A stretch of DNA of 64,000 bases from Treponema sp. (GCA_031288005.1 JAITSE010000101.1:1-64000), one strand, 5' to 3'. Shown: positions 53,087 through 62,033, counted from the first letter of the stretch. A program made the numbers and translations. The notes: a model not told the origin generated them from the letters alone.

Positions 53087-53833
53087 CTACTCAAGAACGC
53101 CGATTTTTTCCATAGCTAGAATCGCCGCCGCTATACAGGCGGTTTCAGTTCTAAGCGCCCTCTGTCCCATGGAGAGACGGAGGAAGCCGGCATCGTTCAG
53201 CAGGCCCCGTTCCCACTCCGACCAGCCCCGTTCAGGGCCTACCGCAATCACCAGGGGCCTGTTTTCCGGGGCTGCACAGGCGAAGCCGCCATGGGGCCGT
53301 ACATTGTCCGCGGCTATGAGCGCCGCCTGGCCGTTCCAGTCAGCGGCGGCCTCCCAGGGGCGCTCCATAAGCCATGAACTTAGGTCTCTGAACACCCGCA
53401 GCGCGGGGAGGCGAGTATCTCTCGCTTGGACGGCTCCTTCGATCATGGCGGTCCGGGCCCCTCCGTTATTCAAAAAATTGGCGTCCCGGTAACTTTTTTC
53501 CCCCATATCCGTGCCAAGAAGGTCTATCGCTTCAATGCCCAGATTGGAGAGGTCCCGAAGGATCCGTCTAAGCTGTATGGGCCGGGGAAAACCCACCGCC
53601 ATCCTTATAGGAAGACGAGGGGGCGGATCTTCCCGCAGGTCCAGGGTATACCGCAGAACGCCGTTCGGCTCTATGGATTCGATGCGTCCGATTCCGGTGC
53701 GTCCCTCCAGGATTCCCGCTGTAAATTTATCGCCAGCCTTTTTATGAAGTGTCTTGAGGATGTGTACAGTCCGTGCATCCTGTTTTATGAGCGGCGCTCC
53801 AGCTTCGCTAGGCTCAAAAAGAATGATATTCAT
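53087..53833 (-). CDS. rsmE: 16S rRNA m3U1498 methyltransferase
   Basis: A 248-residue SPOUT-class enzyme that methylates U1498 of 16S rRNA. The C-terminal knot region reads VIAVGPERGWSEWERGLL, then RLSMGQRALRTETACIAA, the SAM-binding signatures of RsmE. The N-terminal PUA-like domain starts NIILFEPSE. AAGGAAG five bases before the ATG at 53833 fixes the start; the frame extends 25 codons upstream. It heads a two-gene unit with the metallopeptidase-like gene. Confidence 0.92.
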   Translation of the reverse strand: MNIILFEPSEAGAPLIKQDARTVHILKTLHKKAGDKFTAGILEGRTGIGRIESIEPNGVLRYTLDLREDPPPRLPIRMAVGFPRPIQLRRILRDLSNLGIEAIDLLGTDMGEKSYRDANFLNNGGARTAMIEGAVQARDTRLPALRVFRDLSSWLMERPWEAAADWNGQAALIAADNVRPHGGFACAAPENRPLVIAVGPERGWSEWERGLLNDAGFLRLSMGQRALRTETACIAAAILAMEKIGVLE

Positions 53834-53867
53834 AGGTTCTTCCTTGCATGACGCGCTTGTGAACGGG

Positions 53868-54230
53868 ATTCCCCAAAGGCGGCGCGCGTTGAGTTCCAGA
53901 CTACGCAAAGCGTCCTGCCATGAAGGGCGGGGCGGGCATTGCTTTAATAGAGTTGTTCAACAACTAAATTAATTGAACAACTCTAATATTGGACTTGGCG
54001 AACCAGGAGACCTCTGAGACTTGCAACCTTCGGTTGCCTGAGTCTCCGGTCTCAGGTTCGATGATAACCTGTTTTACTGAACCCTGGAACTTGCAGTTCC
54101 TTAGGGTTCGGGTTATCTCGGACTTTAGTCCGCAACAAGTCTCGCAAAATACTACGTATTTTGCCGGTTTTTATAAGGAATTTATTCGATAACTGAAGTT
54201 ATCGAATAACTCTATTCTGTAACTTTTTTA
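53868..54230. repeat. Repeat cluster (families D and B), left side of the restriction island
   Basis: Family D lies at about 53868-53900 (GAGTTCCAGACTACGCAAAG). Then 53945-54220 holds inverted repeats, among them GAGTTGTTCAAC/ GTTGAACAACTC variants, ACCTCTGAGACTTGCAACC, and the family B block CTCGCAAAATACTACGTATT followed by TTCGATAACTGAAGTTATCG. Blocks B and D recur in the same orientation at 56.05-56.32 kb, on the other side of the restriction-modification genes. No gene here. Confidence 0.8.
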
Positions 54231-54271
54231 TCACGTTCAATATTTCCGGTAATTTTATTTTTCCAGTAATC

Positions 54272-54674
54272 TTAATAGTTTCCTAATTCGACATCAAGAG
54301 AAGGCAAGTCTCTAATTTTCCAATTATTCCCATGCCAATAATCACCGTCAATCAACCAACCCCGCCGCAGAGCAGCGGGGTATGGTTGTTCTCATAAGGT
54401 ATTTATATTCGGGTTTAATACCCAGGGAGCTTGCTCCCATATGACCGCCGCAGAACCTCCCCCGCGCAAGCGGGTTCTTGGGTATTAAATCCTCAACACG
54501 AATAAATTCATCACCATTAACATTACTGGCATCTGGAAATAGTTCTTCTCTCGATAAATCTGTATCGTGAATTAAAAACTGTTCCACTTCCTCGTATAAA
54601 TAAAACGTTTTTCCCGCATAGATACCACTTTGTATTTTATTCCAGTCTCTTAAAAAAATAACATAAATTTTCAT
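54272..54674 (-). pseudogene. Small ORF interrupted by a family C repeat
   Basis: The reading frame starts at 54674 behind a strong ribosome-binding site (AAAGGAGAG) and reads MKIYVIFLRDWNKIQSGIYA and on to NVNGDE, then enters the repeat, which adds a foreign tail that stops at 54348. Beyond the repeat, in another frame, lies the apparent remaining C-terminus: DGDYWHGNNWKIRDLPSLDV, ending at a stop at 54272. The protein would have had about 90 residues. Function is unknown; it follows the restriction endonuclease gene by 14 bases and was probably part of that operon. Confidence 0.75.
54350..54506 (-). repeat. Family C dispersed repeat, copy 2, inserted in an ORF
   Basis: On the minus strand it begins TTTATTCGTGTTGAGGATTT and ends GGTTGGTTGATT, like copy 1 at 6158-6246, and shares AACCCGCTTGCGCGGGGGAGG. 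It is longer because of an internal inverted segment (GGGTATTAAACCCGAATA). The flanking coding sequence is split by it. Confidence 0.85.
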
Positions 54675-54688
54675 CGTTCTCTCCTTTG

Positions 54689-55438
54689 CTAAATTGAAGT
54701 TACATAACTGGTTTGAATTACCTTTCGCTCGACACGCTGGAAATCCAGTCTTCCATCAACTGGATTAAAATACAGTTTGTGATATGGCGTTTCCGCGAAA
54801 TTTGCTACTACGAACAGGCAATACTTCCATTTTAATTCCCTTGCAATCACAAATTCTTTTTCTGTCATCATAATATTGCCGTAAGAAAGATTTAATCCTT
54901 TCACTTCAACACAATAAAATTCATTATCCCACATCGTCTTGAAGTCAAAGCCACAGGCCAGATTAGTCGCGTCAAATAAACCATGGCCTATGAATTCGGG
55001 AACTGACAAATAATTTTTCTTGAAATATTCTTCGGCAGCTTTACCTGTTAATAACCGTTTGGCTACGCTCTCTTCAGTTTTATTTTCAGTCGAAAACTGT
55101 TTAACAAATTTTTCAATTTCATAATTATTGATTGTTAAATTTTTTATTAACCTGGTGAAATCATTGAAATTTAAACTTTCGAATCGTAGCATGATTTCAC
55201 TGCAATAATCGCGCAATTCTCGTTTATGCCAGCCTTTGCGCTGATTGGGAAAATATGGGTCAAATTCGTCACGATAATTTTTTATTGATGCGGGTTTTAC
55301 GCCAATCGAATATCCAAAAACATTAAATGCCTGAATAGCGCTGTCAAAACCTAATTCATGTAATCCAAGCGTATCAAACTTTGAGAGATACAAACCTATC
55401 AATATTGCTTTTTCACGAACTGAAAATACGTTATCCAT
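54689..55438 (-). CDS. Restriction endonuclease-like protein (DUF3883-type end)
   Basis: A 249-residue protein from an AT-rich island. The C-terminal half has GFDFKTMWDN and YCVEVKGLNLSYGNIMMTEK, a D..ExK nuclease core, followed by ELKWKYCLFVVANFAETPYH, resembling DUF3883 of type II restriction enzymes. The N-terminal half is helical (EKAILIGLYLSKFDTLGL). The start at 55438 with AGGA upstream overlaps by eight bases the end of the truncated methyltransferase fragment. Cleavage specificity is unknown. Without a partner methyltransferase the enzyme would be toxic if active, so expression or activity may be lost. Confidence 0.68.
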   Translation of the reverse strand: MDNVFSVREKAILIGLYLSKFDTLGLHELGFDSAIQAFNVFGYSIGVKPASIKNYRDEFDPYFPNQRKGWHKRELRDYCSEIMLRFESLNFNDFTRLIKNLTINNYEIEKFVKQFSTENKTEESVAKRLLTGKAAEEYFKKNYLSVPEFIGHGLFDATNLACGFDFKTMWDNEFYCVEVKGLNLSYGNIMMTEKEFVIARELKWKYCLFVVANFAETPYHKLYFNPVDGRLDFQRVERKVIQTSYVTSI

Positions 55439-55823
55439 AATATTCCTGTTCAAGAAAAATAACTTTAGGCTTAAAGGCTTCGGCAAACCGGATAATTTCA
55501 AACAAAAGAGGGCCGCGAATATCGTTAAGGGAATTTTGTTTTCCCGCAAGCGAAAATGGCTGGCATGGAGGTCCTCCAAAAAGCAAATCCAATTCATGCG
55601 CTTTTATATGACATTCTTTCATTAATTGGCTGGGATCAATTTCTCTTATATCATTTTCGATAACAAGCGTTTTCCTCTTTTCCCGCTCAGCGGCGGCGCG
55701 GAACGTTTGACAACAGTACTGGTCGAGTTCAATTTCGGCGAGAACTTCAAATTCGGCTTTTCGCACACCTATATCCATGCCGCCTGCGCCGGAAAAAAGA
55801 CTTAATGCCCGCAGTTGTTTCAT
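55431..55823 (-). pseudogene. Truncated DNA cytosine-5 methyltransferase (N-terminal third)
   Basis: 130 residues with motif I (SLFSGAGGMDIGV), motif II-like IELDQYCCQ and the catalytic motif IV GGPPCQPFSLAGKQ containing the nucleophile Cys. It ends at KPKVIFLEQEYYG, where the normal ENV motif and the remaining 200 or more residues (target recognition domain, motifs VIII-X) should follow. So it cannot be an active methyltransferase. The break lies exactly at the start of the nuclease gene, suggesting a deletion that joined the two. Confidence 0.85.
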
Positions 55824-56411
55824 CGTTTGTCCCGTCTTGCCGGTTTGCGTTTCGGTTTTATCATAACGTAAAATATAGTAAGAAATTGCCTGCCGCTGCC
55901 GGCTTCGGATTTTTAACTCCGAATTCGGTGTTCAAACCTTAATTTTTGGATTTCAGCATCCAGAATTAACATTTTGAACTCTAATCCAGCCTACTATATC
56001 ATAAAAAAATGAGTAAGCAAAGATAGAAAATTTATATTAGCCGCCAAATTTGTATATTGGACTTGTTCAACAACCTGTTCCAATGAACCCTATCGAGTTC
56101 GGGTTGTTGAACAAGTCTCGCAAAATGCTATGCATTTTGCTGTTTTTAAGTGGAATTTGTTCGATAGCTGAAGTTATCGAACAAGTCTATTTTTAACACA
56201 AAGCGCCGACATGGATGGCGGCCTACCAAATTTTTAGTTTTTTTATTCACGGCAAAGGGTTTAATCCCCAAAAGGTGGTCATCGCTGAGTTCCAGATTGC
56301 GCAAAGCGCCATATCTTGTAAAGTCCGCTGGCCGTGAAACAGTCTGCGGGTAACTGGATTTTTCCGCGCTTTCGGGTATAGTTATAAGGATCTCGACAGC
56401 GGAGGCCGGCT
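55824..56411. repeat. Repeat cluster (families B and D), right side of the restriction island
   Basis: Family B at about 56112-56196: CTCGCAAAATGCTATGCATT, TTCGATAGCTGAAGTTATCG and the ends GTTCAACAACC/ GTTGTTGAAC (56060-56110). Family D at about 56268-56310: GAGTTCCAGATTGCGCAAAG. All are in the same orientation as at 53.87-54.23 kb. No gene is seen in this stretch; polA begins at 56412. Confidence 0.8.
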
Positions 56412-59306
56412 ATGCCGCAAGCAGCAAAAAAAACACAGCGGGACGAAAATTCCGCGCTTTATCTGATAGACGCCTATGGGCTAATCTACCGTTCCTACTT
56501 CGCGTTTCTGTCCCGCCCTCTGCGGAATGCCGAAGGCAGGAACATTTCCGCCCTTTTCGGTTTCGCCCGGACTCTGGTAAATCTTTTGGATGAGGGCGCT
56601 CCTGCCTGCGGGGACGCTGCGGGGAGCCTGCAAAAACCCCGGTACCTGGCGGCGGTTTTCGATTCGCGGACTCCCACTTTTCGGCATAAAAAATACCCCG
56701 AATATAAGGCCACCCGGCAGAAGGCCCCGGAAGACCTCCATTCCCAGGTTCCTCTGGTGGAAGAAACCCTTCACGCTCTTGGGGTTCCGGTCTTGCGGGC
56801 CGAAGGCTACGAAGCGGACGACATCATCGCAACCTTGGTAGGCCGCTGCCGGGAAGAAGGCCGCGGGTGTTACATTTTTTCTACAGATAAAGACCTGCTT
56901 CAGCTTGTGGGGGAAGGCGTTTGGGAATTGCGGCCTTCCAAAGCGGCTTCTACCGGCAAAGGCGCTTATGAGCTTGTTGGCCCTGAGGAAGTCGCCGCCG
57001 AATGGGGAGTTCCCCCGGACAAGGTGCTGGACCTTCTCTCCCTTGCGGGAGACAGCTCTGACAATGTTCCCGGAGTAAAAGGCGTGGGCGATATAACAGC
57101 GGCTAAGCTCGTGGCCCGCTACGGTTCCCTGGACGGAGTTTACGGCAATATAGCAGGCATTAAAGGCGCTCTTGGAAAAAAACTTGCCGAAGGCAGGGAG
57201 AGCGCCTATTTTTCCCGTTCCCTCATCGCTCTGGAATACAAAGTGCCGCTGCCGCTTAAGAGCATAGAGGAACTTTCTGTAGAGAACCTGGACAGGCCAG
57301 CGGGCGCGAAGGTTCTCATGCTGGAAGGGGTGCGTCAGAGCGCCCTTGCTTTGGACCCATTGGCAGGCAATTCAGCCGGCCCTGAGAAAAGCGGCGCGAT
57401 TTTTCCAGAAATTTCCCGCCCGGATGCCGGAGGAAAGGAAAATCCCGTCCGGGTTGATCCTTCGCTTTTAGGCGAAGGCAGATACCGGGCCGTCTTGGAT
57501 ATAAAAGAACTGGAAAAGATTCTTGCCCTGGCGCGTGAGCGGAAGCTGCTGGCTCTGGATTTTGAGACCGATTCCCTGGACGCATGGAATGCCCATCCCA
57601 TTGGAGTATCTCTGGCGCTGCGGCCTGGGGAAGCCGTGTACGTACCCGTTGCGGGCCACAGGCTAAAGGCTAAAAGCGGGACCGGAGCTCAGGACCTTTT
57701 TGAGGAGCGTTCTCCTTTTGTTGATCCCTTGTACGTCCGCGGCGCACTTGCGGAAATACTCGCTGACCCGGCTATGACAGTCATTGCCCATAATGCTAAA
57801 TACGACTATGAGGTATCCAGGGGCTGGGGCATACCCCGCTGGCGCTGCGGAATCTGGGACACCATGGTCGCCGCCTGGCTCGACGACCCGGAGCGGAGCA
57901 GTTATTCCCTGGACTCCCTGGCGGCCCCCCTCTTTGGCTGCGTTCCCACTGCCTACAGCAGCATAGTCCCAGACGGGGGCGTCTTTGCGGATGTAGACTT
58001 GGATACGGCTGTCCGCTATTCCGGGGAAGATGCCGACCTCACATTCAGGATGATGCGTTATTTGGAAGAGCGGCTGCAAAAAGCCGGTTCTAGCGAACTC
58101 TTTACGAAAATTGAGATGCCTCTGCTTCCCATCCTGGCGGAAATGGAAGGCGCTGGAATCAGAATAGAGAAAAAGGCCCTCCGGGAATACGGAGCCGGTC
58201 TTGCCGGGGAATTGCGGGATATTGAGGCCCAGACTTATAAACTCGTGGGCCGGGAATTTAACCTGGGATCTCCCAAGCAACTCCAGGAAGTGCTTTTTAC
58301 GGAAAGGAGGCTTAATCCCGGCAAGAAGATAAAGACGGGGTACTCCACGGATATGGCGGTCCTGGAAGAATTGGCCAGGCAAGATCCGGTACCAGCCCTG
58401 ATTCTGCGGCACCGCGCCCTGTCCAAGCTCAAGTCAACCTATGTAGACACTCTGCCCGGACAGGCTGACAGCGAGAACCGCCTGCACACTCATTTTGTCC
58501 AGACGGGCACCGCAACGGGCCGCCTTTCCAGCCGGGAACCTAACCTCCAGAATATTCCGGTCCGGGACGAGGCGGGCCGCCGCATCCGGGAAGCCTTTAC
58601 CGCGGGGCCGGGCCGGGTCCTGATTTCCGCCGATTACAGCCAAATAGAGCTTGCGGTTCTGGCGCACCTTTCGGATGATGAAAACCTTATCGCCGCCTTC
58701 ATGGAGAGGAAGGATGTCCACGTCAGGACCGCGGCCCTTATTTTCGGGACGCCGGCGGAGGAGATAAAACCGGATCAGCGGCGCATCGCAAAGACCATAA
58801 ACTTTGGGGTGATGTACGGGATGAGCGCCTTCAGGCTTGCCAATGAACTTGGCATAAGCCGCGCCGAAGCCGCATCTTTCATCGAAGCCTACTTCAAGAC
58901 TTATGCGGGGGTGCGCCGGTATATAGACGGCCTGATAAAGCAGACTGAAGAAAGCGGTTTTGTCTCGACCATTTTTGGACGCCGCAGATATATTCAGGCG
59001 ATTAATTCCCGGAACAAGACCGAAAAAAGCGCGGCTGAACGGACGGCCGTCAATACGCCCATCCAGGGTTCCGCCGCGGACATCGTTAAAATTGCCATGA
59101 TTAAACTGGACCGAGTTCTGGTGGAAAAGAGGATCCCCGCAAAGCTTCTCCTTCAGGTTCACGACGAACTCATCCTGGAATCTCCTGGAGAGGATGCGCT
59201 CGGCGCGGCAAAGCTGGTCAGGGAGGTGATGGAGAGCGCTGTTACACTTAAAGTTCCTCTCAGGGTAAGCGTGGAAACCGGCAAACGCTGGGGTGATTTT
59301 CATTAA
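56412..59306 (+). CDS. polA: DNA polymerase I
   Basis: A 964-residue three-domain polymerase for repair and Okazaki fragment processing. The 5' nuclease domain (1-300) starts LYLIDAYGLIYRSYFAF and has GDSSDNVPGVKGVGDITA. The 3'-5' exonuclease domain (about 350-560) retains DFETDSLDAW (D-x-E, motif I), so proofreading may be active. The polymerase domain has SADYSQIELAVLAHL (motif A), RRIAKTINFGVMYGMSA (motif B) and LLQVHDELILE (motif C). GGAGG lies seven bases before the ATG. Length is close to the usual 930. Confidence 0.97.
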   Translation: MPQAAKKTQRDENSALYLIDAYGLIYRSYFAFLSRPLRNAEGRNISALFGFARTLVNLLDEGAPACGDAAGSLQKPRYLAAVFDSRTPTFRHKKYPEYKATRQKAPEDLHSQVPLVEETLHALGVPVLRAEGYEADDIIATLVGRCREEGRGCYIFSTDKDLLQLVGEGVWELRPSKAASTGKGAYELVGPEEVAAEWGVPPDKVLDLLSLAGDSSDNVPGVKGVGDITAAKLVARYGSLDGVYGNIAGIKGALGKKLAEGRESAYFSRSLIALEYKVPLPLKSIEELSVENLDRPAGAKVLMLEGVRQSALALDPLAGNSAGPEKSGAIFPEISRPDAGGKENPVRVDPSLLGEGRYRAVLDIKELEKILALARERKLLALDFETDSLDAWNAHPIGVSLALRPGEAVYVPVAGHRLKAKSGTGAQDLFEERSPFVDPLYVRGALAEILADPAMTVIAHNAKYDYEVSRGWGIPRWRCGIWDTMVAAWLDDPERSSYSLDSLAAPLFGCVPTAYSSIVPDGGVFADVDLDTAVRYSGEDADLTFRMMRYLEERLQKAGSSELFTKIEMPLLPILAEMEGAGIRIEKKALREYGAGLAGELRDIEAQTYKLVGREFNLGSPKQLQEVLFTERRLNPGKKIKTGYSTDMAVLEELARQDPVPALILRHRALSKLKSTYVDTLPGQADSENRLHTHFVQTGTATGRLSSREPNLQNIPVRDEAGRRIREAFTAGPGRVLISADYSQIELAVLAHLSDDENLIAAFMERKDVHVRTAALIFGTPAEEIKPDQRRIAKTINFGVMYGMSAFRLANELGISRAEAASFIEAYFKTYAGVRRYIDGLIKQTEESGFVSTIFGRRRYIQAINSRNKTEKSAAERTAVNTPIQGSAADIVKIAMIKLDRVLVEKRIPAKLLLQVHDELILESPGEDALGAAKLVREVMESAVTLKVPLRVSVETGKRWGDFH

Positions 59307-59383
59307 GAGCTTGCCTGAAAAGAAACCGACGGCGTGTGTACTAAAGAATTTTATGCAATTATTTTGTGGAGGTTTATTTTATA

Positions 59384-60703
59384 ATGAAAAAAATCTTATT
59401 GGTTTTGACCGTTTTACTTGCGAGCGCCGCATTGAATTTCGCCGCCTGCGGCGGACAGCAAAAGGACGGCGGCTCAGGATCTTCCGGTTCCGCGACTGGG
59501 CGCGACATTGTCATTCTTCGCTGGGCGTTCTGGGGCGGTGAGGCCAGGGTAAAGGCAAGCCGGGCGGTAATCGATGTTTTCCGGGAGGCTAATCCGGGGA
59601 TCGATGTGAACATCGAAGTCTCCGGTGGAACCGGAGATCACTTCAACAAGGTCGATACTCAGTTTGCCGGCGACGCGGGACCCGACATCATCCAGATGGG
59701 TGGCAACTTTCCCGATTACGCTGCAAAAAACGTACTCCTAAATCTGAATCCCTATAAGGGCGGACTTTTTGATGTTTCCGCCATCGACGCCGGGGCCATT
59801 GAGGCCGGCTCTGTCCGTGGAAACCTATACGGCGTTTCCACGGGCGCCACTATTCCCGCTCTTGTTTACAATAAGAGTCTCTTGGAGAAAGCAGAGGCTC
59901 CTCTGCCCAAAGTCAGCCAGACATGGGAGGAATTTCGCCACTGGCTTGCGTCAGTTAAAGCCCGGCTTCCCATAGATGTATACCCCCTGAGCGACTTTGG
60001 CTCCACCTCATCGGGGTCCACAGGATTCGGCTATTGGATGCGCTGGAACGGAACCCCGGTTTACGATGAGTTGACGGGCGGTACCAAAGCCACGGCTGCG
60101 GACGCCAAGAAGTTTCTGGAGCTATTTAAGGATTACCGGGATAACGGGTTTATTCCCCCGGCGGATATTTCCGCAGGTTACGCGGAAATCAATACGAAAT
60201 CTTCGTCCCTTATTGCCGGGAAAGTGGCAATGGGTTTTATCGTTTCCAATCAGTTCGCCAACTTTCAGGCCGCCACCCAGGATGAACTGGAACTCATCGA
60301 ACTTCCCGGAGCCGTGGAAACCAAGGCTCTGTGGCCCCAGTTGAGCCAAGTTTATACAATCAACGCCGCCTCGAAAAACATTGACGAGGCGGTAAAATTT
60401 ATGAATTTTCTTGTGAACAGTCCTGATGCGGGCAGGATCACCGGCAATGACCGGGGGATTTCCTCGTCCAGGACCTTCCGGCAGGGAGCGTCCTCGGCGG
60501 CTACGGCGGCGGATAAAAAAGTTTTTGCCTATCACGATGTGGCCGGAGCCCATACGTCCCCGGAGACCCCTTATCTGCCTAATCATACGGAATTGAACAG
60601 CGCCCTGTACGTGATCTACCGACAGGCGGCCTTTGGGCAGATCAATACCACCCAGGGAGGCCAGCAGATATACCAACTGCTTGTACGGATGAGTCGCCGA
60701 TAG
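59384..60703 (+). CDS. Extracellular solute-binding lipoprotein (sugar ABC type)
   Basis: A 439-residue predicted lipoprotein with a signal peptide (KKILLVLTVLLASAALNFAA, Cys next). It has the family 1 solute-binding pattern: LRWAFWGGEARVKASRAVID, FAGDAGPDIIQMGGNFPDYA, FMNFLVNSPDAGRITGNDRG. These bind sugars or oligosaccharides for an ABC importer. No permease or ATPase gene lies beside it: polA is upstream, and a terminator then a divergently arranged ferredoxin follow, so it is an orphan here. GGAGG precedes the ATG by 11 bases. An alternative GTG start lies six codons upstream. Confidence 0.85.
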   Translation: MKKILLVLTVLLASAALNFAACGGQQKDGGSGSSGSATGRDIVILRWAFWGGEARVKASRAVIDVFREANPGIDVNIEVSGGTGDHFNKVDTQFAGDAGPDIIQMGGNFPDYAAKNVLLNLNPYKGGLFDVSAIDAGAIEAGSVRGNLYGVSTGATIPALVYNKSLLEKAEAPLPKVSQTWEEFRHWLASVKARLPIDVYPLSDFGSTSSGSTGFGYWMRWNGTPVYDELTGGTKATAADAKKFLELFKDYRDNGFIPPADISAGYAEINTKSSSLIAGKVAMGFIVSNQFANFQAATQDELELIELPGAVETKALWPQLSQVYTINAASKNIDEAVKFMNFLVNSPDAGRITGNDRGISSSRTFRQGASSAATAADKKVFAYHDVAGAHTSPETPYLPNHTELNSALYVIYRQAAFGQINTTQGGQQIYQLLVRMSRR

Positions 60704-60824
60704 GCTGATGCAGGGATAAAAACGGTCCGAGATATTTGGTACAAGACAGAACATTCCTGACTGCCGCAGGACAGTTGGAGTTACTTTCGGTTTGACACAG
60801 TTTGCGAGATATAAATATTCATTT

Positions 60825-60866
60825 GAGCCGGTTTCAAAACTGAATTTTTGAAACCGGCTCGTTTTA
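60825..60866. terminator. Strong bidirectional terminator
   Basis: GAGCCGGTTTCAAAA pairs perfectly with TTTTGAAACCGGCTC around a short loop and is followed by GTTTTATAAA on the plus strand; on the minus strand a run of A before the stem gives a T-rich tail as well. It lies between the solute-binding gene and the ferredoxin gene, which converge on it. Confidence 0.85.
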
Positions 60867-60907
60867 TAAATATTTACGCCATTCTATGAGCTAAGCGCAG
60901 CAAACTA

Positions 60908-61078
60908 CTAAGCGGACGCAATCGCTTCAACCGGGCAGGCTCCGGCACAGGCTCCGCAATCCTGGCATAGCTCTGGATTTATCCAGCGGGCGCCGTCCTT
61001 TTCGGAAATCGCGTCTACCGGACATTCACTGTCGCAGGTACCGCAATTTATGCATTCGTCACTGATTTTATACGCCAT
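60908..61078 (-). CDS. 2[4Fe-4S] ferredoxin, 56 residues
   Basis: A 56-residue ferredoxin of the clostridial type. Two cluster motifs are complete: CINCGTCDSECP (Cys 9, 12, 15, 19) and CQDCGACAGACP (Cys 38, 41, 44, 48). It should act as a low-potential electron carrier in the cytoplasm. GAGAGG seven bases before the ATG is a good ribosome-binding site, and the stop is followed by the terminator at 60825-60860. The size agrees with the usual 54-60 residues. It diverges from proC. Confidence 0.95.
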   Translation of the reverse strand: MAYKISDECINCGTCDSECPVDAISEKDGARWINPELCQDCGACAGACPVEAIASA

Positions 61079-61176
61079 ATTTAACCTCTCTTAAGCAGTA
61101 TGATAATATAGGATACCTTATCTTTATGGCTAACGCAATAGAAATCATTAAAGGTTTTACTCATCCGGCAGTGGAG

Positions 61177-61205
61177 TTGTTAAAAATGCCCGTCCGTGGT
61201 TTAAT
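61177..61205 (+). promoter_or_regulatory. Promoter of proC, leaderless geometry
   Basis: TTGTTA, a 17-base spacer and TTTAAT are followed by only six bases (GGACCC) before the ATG at 61212. No ribosome-binding site is present. Confidence 0.55.
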
Positions 61206-61211
61206 GGACCC

Positions 61212-62033
61212 ATGAACGCACTTATAGCCTGCATAGGCAGCGGCAATATGGGCGGCGCGCTGATGAAAAGCGCCGCAAAAAACAGCGGTCCCATCGGTTT
61301 TGCCGATGCGGATATATCCAAAGCAAAAGCCGCAGCCCTGGCCGTCGAGGGCGCTTCGGTATACGCCTCTAACAGCGAGGCCGCCATGAAAGGGGATTTT
61401 GTTTTTCTTGCGATAAAGCCTCATGTCCTCCCTTTGGTTCTTAAAGAGATCGCTCCGGTTCTTGCGAAAAGGCTTTCGGAAGGCAGTCCTCCTGTCCTTG
61501 TTTCCATGGCCGCCGGTTATTCTATCGCAAAAATACGCTCCATCCTGGGCTTGTCTATCCCTTTAGCGCGCATCATGCCCAATACCCCGGCGCTTGTCTC
61601 CCAAGGAGTCATCGCCCTGGCCGTGCCGGAGGATCTGCCGGAGGACAAGGCCGCCGGACTGGAACGTATTCTTGCCGCTTCGGGAATCGTGGACCGTATT
61701 GAGGAAAAATATCTGGACGCGGTGACTGGCCTTTCAGGATCAGGTCCAGCTTTTGTATGTCTTTTTATTGAGGCCCTGGCCGATGGTGGTGTCCGGGCCG
61801 GCCTTCCCCGGGACAAGGCTATGCGTTTTGCGGCGCAGACCGTACTGGGCGCGGCGGCGCTTGTCAAAGAAACAGGTCGCCATCCGGGGGAACTCAAAGA
61901 TATGGTCGCCACTCCCGGAGGGACTACGATCGAGGGCGTCGCGGCTCTGGAAAAGGGGGCTTTTCGCGGGACGGTAATGAATGCCGTAGAAGCCGCTTTT
62001 AGGCGGGCGGCGGATTTATGCGACTCTCTGTGA
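61212..62033 (+). CDS. proC: Pyrroline-5-carboxylate reductase
   Basis: A 273-residue enzyme that makes proline from pyrroline-5-carboxylate with NAD(P)H. The N-terminal Rossmann loop is ACIGSGNMGGALM, then FLAIKPHVLP; the C-terminal signature is VTGLSGSGPAFVCLFIEAL and MVATPGGTTIEGVAAL. All core motifs are intact. The start is at the ATG directly behind its promoter. Confidence 0.96.
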   Translation: MNALIACIGSGNMGGALMKSAAKNSGPIGFADADISKAKAAALAVEGASVYASNSEAAMKGDFVFLAIKPHVLPLVLKEIAPVLAKRLSEGSPPVLVSMAAGYSIAKIRSILGLSIPLARIMPNTPALVSQGVIALAVPEDLPEDKAAGLERILAASGIVDRIEEKYLDAVTGLSGSGPAFVCLFIEALADGGVRAGLPRDKAMRFAAQTVLGAAALVKETGRHPGELKDMVATPGGTTIEGVAALEKGAFRGTVMNAVEAAFRRAADLCDSL

